Source of the DNA: Obelidium mucronatum
Taxonomy: Eukaryota; Chytridiomycota; Chytridiomycetes; Chytridiales; Chytriomycetaceae
Assembly (NCBI GenBank): GCA_025765595.1
Contig: JAIVFH010000032.1
Location: 248,001 to 312,000 of the forward strand
Direction of reading: 5' to 3'
DNA: 64,000 nucleotides
This document shows, piece by piece, positions 47,603 through 56,650 of the stretch; the stretch's first letter is position 1, and every line of letters begins with the position of its first letter. Below the pieces are notes generated by a model. That model ran no database searches. It was not told the origin of the DNA and saw nothing but the letters and a program-made list of their open reading frames with translations. A program made the position numbers and the translations under genes.

Positions 47603-48359
47603 TTGTCTGAGTGAACACAGACTGCGTTCGCTTTTTTCCAGACAAGAAATTTTCGTGCGAATAGCAGTCTGTTGCCAAAGTCCCGTCACAAACCGAAACA
47701 GCTCCCCTCGACACCCAACCGTCCAACCAACTTCCACCAAACTTTGCAAATATCACGATTAATGGTAATGTTTATTATTCATCCGGACAAAATTGCTCTT
47801 GCTCCCTCCCAACTTTGCTGATCTGCCGTTGACTGTTTTGCTAGGACTTTCCGCATCTCCTCCAGTCTCCACGGTAGGATACAATCTTTGATGCACGAGT
47901 TGGACGAGAATGAAGCCCCAGGTCTTTCCCGAGCCTGTAGCTTGAATAACAGATGTGTCGTCTCCATCTAAGATTGCTTTACACGCCCTCCACTGGAACT
48001 CCTTGACACTGGAACCAAGAAACTCTTGAGAAATACTTTCGCAAATCTTGCGCACAGGATGCTCTGGGGTTGCAGGCGGCTGAGAGGGCGTGGAGACTGG
48101 AGGAGATGCGGAAAGTCCTAGCAAAACAGTCAACGGCAGATCAGCAAAGTTGGGAGGGAGCAAGAGCAATTTTGTCCGGATGAATAATAAACATTACCAT
48201 TAATCGTGATATTTGCAAAGTTTGGTGGAAGTTGGTTGGACGGTTGGGTGTCGAGGGGAGCTGTTTCGGTTTGTGACGGGACTTTGGCAACAGACTGCTA
48301 TTCGCACGAAAATTTCTTGTCTGGAAAAAAGCGAACGCAGTCTGTGTTCACTCAGACAA
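47603..48359. mobile_element. Non-autonomous Mutator-like (Pack-MULE-type) element with 271-bp inverted repeats
   Basis: Arms 47603-47873 and 48089-48359 are reverse complements with no mismatch seen over 271 bp. The 215-bp centre encodes a helicase fragment. The element is flanked by the 9-bp direct repeat GGTAATTGG (47594-47602 and 48360-48368), which I read as a target-site duplication. Long terminal inverted repeats, a 9-bp duplication and a captured coding fragment together fit Mutator-like elements. No transposase is encoded. Identical arms imply a recent insertion. Termini read TTGTCTGAGTGAACACAGAC. Confidence 0.8.
47874..48088 (-). pseudogene. Captured RecQ/DEAD-type helicase fragment
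   Basis: The centre of the element encodes, on the minus strand, a fragment with VKEFQWRACKAILDGDD followed by the Walker A motif VIQATGSGKT. This is the Q-motif and motif I region of RecQ-like superfamily 2 helicases. Neither the DEAH box nor any later motif is present, and the reading frame runs into both inverted arms, so it cannot be an active helicase. Confidence 0.7.
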
Positions 48360-48637
48360 GGTAATTGGGGGGTACGACAGACGAATTCAAATACAAGCAT
48401 GAAAAGTATTCAACACAAAACTATTTCTTCCTTTGGGTTTACACAAAAAAACAGCGCACAAAAACTTATAGTAATCAATCAAACTTCATAAAAATCTAGA
48501 GCTTTTCGAACACACACACACACTTAACAAACCAAAAAATGAGGGAAAACGCCAAAGAAGGAGAAAAAAAAAGAAGACTTCCGAAAATTAAGCACAAAAC
48601 GATAAGAAAGAGGGGAAGGAGAGAGAAACGCTGTTGT
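48360..48637. other. AT-rich spacer without a gene
   Basis: No coding signal. It contains purine-rich A stretches and a short CA run near 48510 and lies 3' of the double-SH3 gene. Confidence 0.5.
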
Positions 48638-50169
48638 TTAATCTTGCCATTCTAACAAACTGCTCACGCGGTTGCTGACACGTCTAGCATCGTCTTGTTG
48701 TTGCGCAGTCAATTGATCGTCTGGTTTACCCACGCAAGCAAGCGGAAACGCTCCCTTTTGTCCAGTCAATGGATGCATACCAAGAGCCCAACCGTCTGGA
48801 AAACAATTAAAAAAAAATTGGGTTTTTCGTGAGCAAAGTAAGGCATCAAAAAAAAAAAAAAAAAAGAGTCAAAGTACCATCAAACGACTTCAAGATAATC
48901 AAATCATTCCCCGCAACCAAATCCAATTCATCTTCCTGCGTAGCCGCATACGGAAACAAGATGCGAACCGTCGTTTGCTGCTTCTTTTTCCCAGCCGATC
49001 CACTACTTGCGATACTTGCTGCTGGACTTGCTGGCGCCGCAGAAATCGGTGTCGACAAGTTTGTCGCCATACTACTCATACGCTTGCTGATACGATCTGC
49101 ACTAGCATGTTTCTTTTGTGATTGTGGTTTGGAGGTGTGCAGTTCGTGGATGCTGCATACGCAAACTAACGGGAATGCTCCTTGTTTTCCAGTGAGTGGG
49201 TTGCATCCTTGAGCCCAACTGGACACACAGTTTGGGTTAATTTGATATGTCACACACCAAAAAATAACGAAAATAATAATAATAATAATAATAAACTGTG
49301 TGTACCCGTCATCGAATCGTTTGAGTAAAATCAAATCGTCGCCCTCAACCAAAGCCAATTCGTCCTGCAATTGTGGCTCATAGGAGTGGATGATACGCAT
49401 GATTTCACCGCCTTGTTGTTTGGGTGGTTGTGGGGGAAGTTGTTGTTGTTGCTGCTGTGGGATCGACTTTTGTTGTTGGTATTGAGGTTGTTGTTGTTGT
49501 TGTTGTTGGGATGGATGAGGTCTTCCCAGAGATCCTACAGGAGCATATGTTTGTTGAGGAGAAGTTGGTTGGTATTGCTGTTGTTGCTGTTGTTGTTGCT
49601 GATGTGGGGCTTGGTATGGTTTCGATGGAGGATAAGCGGCGGCGGCAGTCGAGGCGTTGTTGCTGTAAGAATAATTGTTGTTGGTGCTGTTGTAACTTGG
49701 TTTGTACTCTTCTTGCTGGTATCGGGAACTGTTGCTGCCCTTGTTTTTTCTCATGTACATGAAGACACCAGCACCAATGATTGCCAACAAAGCAACACCT
49801 CCGACAGCAGCGCCGACAATCACTCCAATCGAGGGTCCACTGGAAGATTTATTGTTTGTAGAATCAGGCAAATGGTATTGTCCATCGCTACCAAGAGTGG
49901 CGAATTGTACGCCAGTAGGGAAATTGCAGCACAAGTCTCCGCTGCTCTGTTTGTTTTCAATATGATTGAAGAGTTGATTGAGTACAAAAAATTAAGGTTT
50001 AGGCAGTTTGAGAGTATATTTTGACTGTTGATGAGTTGTCAGTTGAGTGACATCGCCTTCGGCGACAGGACATCGCCTTTGGCGATAGGATAACGCCTTC
50101 GGCGTTGGGATCTCGCCTTCGGCGATGAGATCAGGCGAAAGAAAAAAAACACACCGCCTTCGGCGGTGG

Positions 50170-50212
<43 letters not shown>

Positions 50213-51041
50213 AAACCGCCTTCAGCGGCCAAACCGCCTTCGGCAGTGAAAGAAAAGAAAAACTAAACTGCAGCACTAGCACAATAAGATTTAGATTGAG
50301 CGGCAGTAGCAAAACCACAAGAATTCAATTCCGGAGCAACACCAAGATTGCATTGTTGATCCTTATTAGTAGTTAAAGAAGCAGTCATATTACCGCATGC
50401 CCAATTTCTAGTAATAGTAGTAAGTAGTAGGGGTCAACAACATAAAATTTTCGACAACATGAAACGTAATGAAATAAGAGAGAGGCCAATCACCTGTTTT
50501 GCAGTAGTTGAGTGACATAATCGGTGGGAGTGCATTGGTTGTTTGCGTAGACGTTATTGTAGGAGGAGATTGCCTAAATTGGAAGTGAAAGTGATGAATG
50601 AGCAACGACTACTAAAATCCAAGACACTCGAGTTACCAGCTGGCACAGGTTGCCGCACAGGACGACTGAGCCCCGATCTGAGTTGAAGGAGGGGTTTTCG
50701 ACTGGGAGTATGGATGGATGGATGGTTAGACAACTCAGACAAGTAACACTCAACGCATACGCACTCCTTGGCATGCAGCCCGCCAGCAGCGCGTTGTTGA
50801 CAATGGTCGCGCAGTTGAAGCTCGCCTGGTAGCGCATGCTGGCGACGGCCGCAGTCAGCGCCGGCGACGCCGCGCAGCCGCGCTTCGGCTCGGCGAACAG
50901 CGCAGCGTCCGGCCGCAGCACCGCCGCCACGAGCGCGTCGACCGCCGCCTCGTCCGCAAACACGCTGCCGTCAACGGGATATCCGGCGAAAGCCGGCCCG
51001 CACGCCGATGCTGCGCTGAGGATCACACAGCTGGTGCTCAT
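48638..51041 (-). CDS. Single-pass membrane protein with Cys-rich ectodomain and two SH3 domains
   Basis: A multi-exon gene. The first visible exon (ATG 51041) is GC-rich and encodes a Cys-containing ectodomain: AVLRPDAALFAEPKRGC, FNCATIVNNALLAGC, then SDRGSVVLCGNLCQL and ELNSCGFATAAQSKSYC. A membrane segment (IGVIVGAAVGGVALLAIIGA) follows at about 49800, then a long Gln/Pro-rich region with CAA repeats. SH3-1 is split by an intron (HSYEPQLQDELALVEGDD / WAQGCNPLTGKQGAFPL). A Ser/Ala linker and SH3-2 (FPYAATQEDELDLVAGND / WALGMHPLTGQKGAFPL) follow, with the stop at 48638. The ALYDY-like and GAFP motifs are intact in both. The layout recalls fungal membrane sensors such as Sho1 or Fus1, with an ectodomain that perceives the surface and SH3 domains that recruit signalling partners; this is inference. 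No clear signal peptide precedes the ectodomain, so an upstream exon may be missing. Confidence 0.8.
50053..50250. repeat. Array of seven mini-palindromes (CGCC-TTC-GGCG core) around a 42-nt poly-A run
   Basis: Seven units of the form CGCCTTCGGCG lie in an intron of the double-SH3 gene: near 50053, 50072, 50092, 50113, 50153, 50215 and 50232. Each can fold as a 4-7 bp stem with a TTC loop. Flanking bases differ between units but stay complementary (AT..AT, AA..TT, CAC..GTG). A run of 42 A occupies 50170-50211. The pattern resembles the GC-rich hairpin elements known from fungal mitochondrial DNA. Confidence 0.85.
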
Positions 51042-51324
51042 TGCTTTCTATTTGGTTTCTACTGGAAAATTTAATATTGATGCACTGAAGAAGAGACTCT
51101 CTCTCGCTCTCTCGTACTATACGATTAAAAGTATTACAAAGGAGATTATGGGGCTATTCTAGTGGCATTGAGTGTGATACAGCGACAACAAGCCTTCAAT
51201 TGTCATACTTTCAAATATTTCATATCATATGGACCAAAGAGACTAAAATGTAGAAGAAATAAGGATAACCAATTAGAGCCAATTCACAGATATTGGATAA
51301 CAAATTCATTTGCATGTGGTGGAG

Positions 51325-54300
51325 ATGGGTGACCAATTCGATTTGAAAAAAGAACCAATAAAAAAAAAGGCGGTGAAACTCTGCGGAGAAACTCTTGCCA
51401 AAAAAAAAAAAGACCACAACGACATGAGTCTGTGTGCATTTCCAGTGCCAAAGTACAATCCCTTCACAGCAAATGGCATGCGAGTAGAAGGAACCCCCTG
51501 GATTCTGCCGCCATCCTCCGATCTCCTTCCCTTGAACATGACGGAAGGTCCTCGTCCAGGATACGGCTGTTTCCAATGCCCATCAAGCCCAATTGGTCTC
51601 CCAATGCTGGCCGACCCTTCGCTTCCACTCAACGTGTCTCGAACTGCTCAAGAATTGTGTCCCAAAGGCTTCTTTTGCCCATATCTCCAACCATCCAATG
51701 CCCTCACGTGGCCCGTGTATTGTCCACCCAGTCCTACCTGTATGGCTACTAGACTCGGTACCTTTGCCAGATGCGACAACCCGCAAGGATACTATGAACC
51801 CATGGCTTGTCCTGCCGGATTCTACTGTCCCTCCTACAATGAAGTCAAAGTCTGGTGAGTACTTTAACAATTTAATTTGGTTCAGCCCATTTCAATAACA
51901 ACAAACGTACAGCCCCGCCGGATCATTCTGTCTCACTGGTTCAACAGCTCCAACCCCTTGCCAATTCCTCAGCACCTGCCCTACCGGCGCGCACGTTGAA
52001 AAACACTTTGGAGCACTCGCAATCGTGATTCTATTGGACATCCTGCTCCTTGTCGTATTCATTTATTACCGAATCCGTGAACTCAAAATGAACCGTGAAC
52101 CCATCATTGCTTTGGTGCCGTATTCCATCCGTAAAGCGCATGCTGATGCATTCAGAACGACTGTTTGGGAAGAAGGAATCGGCTACCCCACCTCAAACCT
52201 CTTCCCTTCAAGACAAGAAGGAAAAGTCTCCCGTGATCAACTCAACAGACTCTCTTGTCGTTGTTGGAAACAAGGGGGCTGCTGCTTCCGCCATTGCTGA
52301 AAACATTTCAATCTTGACGGCAGGGTTCAAAAAGGGTTTAGAAGGGACACGATGACTTGCGCATGAATTACAAGTTTGAAGGGTTGAGTTTGAAGTTGGC
52401 GACTGGGAAGGAAATCTTGAAGGGTGTTTCGGGGGAGATCAAGTCTGGAAGGATGACTGCTATTATGGGACCGTCTGGTAAAGAATAATCATTAACCATG
52501 AATTCCTCCTCCTTTTTTTTTCTAGCCGTCATATTTAACACACACGTTTTTTCTTATGAAAATAGGTGCCGGTAAAACAACATTCATGAACGTTTTGATG
52601 GGTAAAGTATCTCGTACGGATGGATCCTTACGAATCAACAATATCGTTGCCGAAATGCAGACGTACCGCAAAATCATTGGTTACGTTCCACAAGACGATG
52701 TCATGATTGGTGAAATGACTGTCCGTGAAAACCTGCTCTACTCGGCTCGTGTGCGTTTGCCACAAACTTGGACAAACAAGGAAGTCGAAGATCATGTGGA
52801 TTCTCTGTTGAAGGCTCTCAAGTGAGTTTTGTCTCAATTGATTATTCTTCAATTTGATTCTGATGTACATTTTATTTTAATTCCTATTCAAGCTTGGCAC
52901 ATGTCGCAAACTCCCGTATCGGCAGCACTCTCGAACGCGGAATCTCTGGCGGCCAACGAAAGCGCGTCAACATTGGCCTCGAACTCGCCGCCGTCCCACT
53001 CTCCATGTTCCTCGACGAACCCACCTCCGGCCTCGACTCCACAGCCGCTCTAGACGTAGGTCAACATCATGAGCTCCATCTCCCGTCTCGGCCTCACAAT
53101 CGTGGCCGTCATCCACCAACCGCGATTGGAAATCTTTGAAGCCTTCGACGACGTCCTCATGATTGCCACCGGTGGTCTTACAGCCTACATTGGGCCTGTG
53201 GATCAAGTCCAGGATTACTTCAAGTCGCTTGGGTTCTTGTTTGATGGTCGTTTGAACCCTGCAGATGTGTTGATGGATATTCTGTCGGGGCGTGGGGAGC
53301 TTGCGCCGGGGGTTCCAGTGGAGAGGCAGCACGTTGATAATATTGTGCAGCAATGGATTCAATATTCGGAACAACGGGACGCTTTGGCTTCGTCGGAACC
53401 CAAACTGAATGACTCTTCCTGCTACCTGCCGCCGCCGCCGCCGCCGCTACCACAGCCGGCACAGACCCTTCTGACGTTCCAAGCAATCGAAGCAATGTCA
53501 AGAATCAGTAAACTCCGCGGCAGCACCTTCCTCCGCCAAATCCTACTCTCCCATAACCGCTCCATGGTCCAACAAATGCGCCTCATCAGCGCGTTCGTGA
53601 TGGAAGCCTTCTTGGGCGGTCTCGCAGGCTACATGATGGGCATGTCGAGTCCAGAAGGGGAAGCGTATCAAGGGATATTACAATGCCCCGTTTTCAGCCA
53701 TTTCGGGGAGTCAGGATTCAGTGTTTTTGGGAATGATTGGGATGGTGAATGGGATTGCTATTGCTTTGATTGCTGCTCCGCCCGGGGTGAAAGTTTTTGG
53801 GGAGGAGATGGGTATTTATTATAGAGAGGCAGCGGCGGGGCATGATAAGTTGGCTTACTTTATCGTGAGTATTAGTTTTTTTTCGCTTTTGTCCAGCTGT
53901 TGTCGCTTGTTTGAAACTGTGCCGTTAACAAAAAAAAAAAATCATCTTTTTTTTTCAGGGCAAGAACATATCAATCATTTACAGAATCGCCTTGACATCC
54001 GCCCACTTCACAAGCGTATACTACCTCATGGCCCACCCACCCATTTACTTGACCCACCAATACGCCTTCATGTTCCTCAACTTTTTCGGAATCTACGGAA
54101 TGGCCATGATAATCTCCATGTTTATCCGCCGCGAAAACGCGCCTCTCATGGCCGTCACTGTAGGAATGATTTGGGGTGTCCTCTGTGGTTTCGCGCCAAC
54201 CTTGCTGGCGGCGTCTAAACAGGGTTACTTGTTTTTGTTGCAGATTGGTGTGAATCGATGGGCTGCGGATTCGTTGTTTAGTTTGTGGATTGAACGGTAT

Positions 54301-54456
54301 TTGGATATCTATGATCCAGAGGTGCCGAATAGTTATTTTGGGTATGCGTTGGGGAATACGACAAGGAATTTGATTTATATGGTTGTGATTGCTTTGGCTT
54401 ATCGGGTTGTTGCGTTTGTGTTGTTGGTGTTGCTTAACAGGGATAAGCAGAAGTAA
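51325..54456 (+). CDS. ABCG-type half transporter with Cys-rich N-terminal region
   Basis: The layout is Cys-rich domain, membrane segment, ATPase domain, membrane domain. The Cys-rich part has [26 protein letters not shown] and [17 protein letters not shown], followed by a membrane helix ([19 protein letters not shown]). The ATPase has [20 protein letters not shown], a Walker A GPSG/GAGKTT split by an intron near 52480-52565, [14 protein letters not shown], the signature [14 protein letters not shown], Walker [16 protein letters not shown] and the H-loop VIHQPR. The membrane domain begins about 53500 and ends [10 protein letters not shown]. This is the ABCG24/28-like (ADP1-like) subgroup; the substrate is unknown. 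Frame changes at about 52215, 52345 and 53690 have no intron signals and may be errors or real damage. The start is uncertain: 51325 is an in-frame ATG ahead of a Lys-rich stretch. A CRN gene starts 7 bp after the stop. Confidence 0.8.
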
Positions 54457-54463
54457 AAAAAAA

Positions 54464-55654
54464 ATGAGTTTGAAATTGTGGTGTGTGCTTGGGAAAGACA
54501 ACACCCTGACACCCTTCGAAGTTGCTATCGACCCTACCGCTTCCGTCAGCAGTTTGAAGGATGCAATTCGTGCGAAAATGGCACCTGATCTCGACTATTT
54601 GCCTGCCAGTAGACTCACTCTCGTCAGAGTCTGCAAAGAGGGTGTGCACGGGGTGACTGAGGATGAACTGGAAAGATTCAATGAGGTTCTCCAACTGGAG
54701 ACTTATTCAAAGTCCCCAGAACGAGCAATCGATACGGTTTCCACGTTCCGTGATACCCGTGGTGCCTGTCTCGTGAAAGATGGGTTCCTCTTCAAGGTTT
54801 TGTACTTTTTGCATTGTCTTTGCTTGCTTGTCGCTCAAAAGACTGCAAATTAACAGGTCATGAACTCCATGACTAAGGTGTCATACTTTGCTGAATCGCT
54901 TCCCAATGATCTTTGCCATGTGTTGGTTCTAATTCCTGCACCACCCACCTCAGAGTCAGCATCCAGTTGCACCACGGGAAAGGAGCCCGAGAAGGCCAAA
55001 AGAAAACAGCGCTGGATAGAACTCAACGGAATTATCAACAGAAACACAAAGAAGTCAAAAACAATCGATGCAACAGGCTATTTGTACCCCACCTGGAATG
55101 AAATCAAATCTATTTTCAACCTAGCAAACTATATTCAACCCAGAAGAAACATCGATGATGTCCATCTGAGTTTTCTCGCACAGTATCTTTCAATGGCCAC
55201 AACGTGCAATATCTCTGGGAATACTAAGCCGCTGCATTTTATAGCCCCGATGTTGATTAGTGTCTGTGCTCTGTTTAAAGGTGATGTCGAAATTGTTGTC
55301 GAAGAGGATTTAGTTGGAAAGCTTGTGAAGGCTCATGGCCATTTCGAATTTATGATACGACGTGGACGGACGGCTGTCTGCATTGTTGAAGCTAAAAAAG
55401 ACGATTTTGAACAGGGTATGGTACAATACTTGATCGGATGTGAAGTTGCGGCAGAAGTTGGTGGACTGGATATTGTGTATGGTATTGTTACAAACTATGT
55501 TCAGTGGAACTTCTTGCGCAGTCTGAATGATAAGGTGGAAATGAATGAATGCTCTTTCCGCCTGACGCCAAATGGCCCTGAAAAAGAATCACTCAAGGAA
55601 ATTGTGGAAAAGATTTATGCAATGCTCTCAAGTGAGCAGGGGAGCGCTGAGTGA
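54464..55654 (+). CDS. Crinkler (CRN) family protein with PD-(D/E)XK nuclease-like C-terminus
   Basis: Two exons (54464-54796, 54857-55654). The first is the ubiquitin-like CRN header: MSLKLWCVLGKDNTLTPF, SVSSLKDAIRAKMAPDLD, RLTLVRV. This domain defines CRN proteins in oomycetes, chytrids and Rhizophagus. The second exon carries YLYPTWNEIKSIFNLANY and a restriction-endonuclease-like core: GDVEIVVEEDL, VCIVEAKKDDFEQGMVQYL (E-x-K and a following Q) and GGLDIVYGIVTNYVQW. CRN proteins are studied as host-targeted effectors and, in other lineages, as mobile conflict proteins acting on DNA; which applies here is unknown. There is no signal peptide. The ATG is only 7 bp beyond the ABCG stop codon, so transcription must start inside, or run through from, the transporter gene. 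Both exons are fully open. Confidence 0.85.
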
Positions 55655-55845
55655 TTCTTTGAAATTAATTGCAATTTGCAAACAACTGTGTGTTCTCAGA
55701 AAAATAAAGCCGCTTTTTGTTATTGAAGTGAAGTAAGGAAAAGGGGCTTGCCAGAGTCGCTTCCAATAAAATTATTGTAGTAGTGTGGGTGAGAATAGAA
55801 TTCAAGCATGATCAGACAATCTAATGCGAGAATGAACGGTTTCCA
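55655..55845. other. Spacer between CRN gene and relic
   Basis: No coding signal seen. A possible polyadenylation signal AATAAA lies at about 55702, shortly after the CRN stop codon. Confidence 0.4.
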
Positions 55846-56515
55846 TCCAAATCATTTGCTACAATCAAAGGATCTTAAGTCACTTTTACTTCTCTTGTAC
55901 TGGTAGAAATCAACAATGAAATTGTTTGATGGAAACGTCTGCTACCGCTGCCATTGCTGAAAACATTTCAATCTTGACAGTTGGATTCAACAAGAGGTTG
56001 GAAGGACACGACACGATGACTTGCGCATGCATTACAACTTTGAAGATTTAAGCTTAAAGTTCAATGGGACCATCTGGTAAGAATCAACTTTGAATTCCTC
56101 CTTATGTTATATTTAACACGCTTTTTTGTTGGAAGTTGCTGGTAAGACACAGTTCATGAAAGTATTAATGGGTTAAGTCCCTCATATTGATAGCTCCGTA
56201 CGAAATGCAGAAGTACTGCAAAATCATTTTTTACGTTCAACAAGACGATTTCTTTCGGAGAAATGACTGTCTGTGATAACCTGCTCTAATCGGCTCGTGT
56301 TTGTTTGCCAGAAACGTGGATAAAAAAGGAAGTTGAAGATTGTGAATTCTCTCTCTCTCAAGGTTATTTTATGTGCCTTTTCTTTGACTTTTCTTCAAAT
56401 TTATTCTTGTTTATTTTATTTTATTTTTAGTTCTATTCAGCTTGACGCATGTCGCGTTGTTATTGCCTTGGCTCATCGTATTGTTGCTTTTGTGTTGTTG
56501 GTGTTGTAAGTGGTA
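55846..56515 (+). pseudogene. Chimeric relic: ankyrin-sirtuin gene fragment joined to decayed ABCG fragments
   Basis: Positions about 55846-55925 closely match about 58468-58550, part of the ankyrin gene in the same chromosomal orientation. From about 55930 the sequence switches to a decayed copy of the ABCG gene. It matches the segment at 52270-52380 (including GCTGAAAACATTTCAATCTT), then the Walker A intron region, then ATTTT..CAACAAGACGATTTC matching 52690-52705, and finally the gene's last codons (GTTGCTTTTGTGTTGTTGG) at about 56480-56515. Stops, shifts and deletions are frequent, and the whole membrane domain except its end is gone. It therefore comes from at least two sources. Confidence 0.85.
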
Positions 56516-56650
56516 AATGTGTATGTTTTTCTCTCTTATTTGACTTTTTCTTTCCAATATAAAAATTAGTGCATATATGACATAATAAACGAGGGTACTC
56601 CTCTTTTTTAAATAATATTTGGAAGTGGTTCATCTATCCTGCAAAAACAA

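Noticed and set aside
47603..48359. CRISPR array or rRNA-like structure for the inverted repeat
   Set aside because: Only one pair of long inverted arms with a 9-bp flanking duplication; no direct repeats with spacers, and the sequence is eukaryotic.
49371..50024. Leu/Val-rich ORFs on the plus strand opposite the double-SH3 gene
   Set aside because: They are the antisense of CAA/Gln repeats; the minus strand has two clear SH3 domains and a membrane segment.
50125..50376. ORF with a lysine homopolymer
   Set aside because: It is the poly-A run and hairpin array inside an intron of the SH3 gene.
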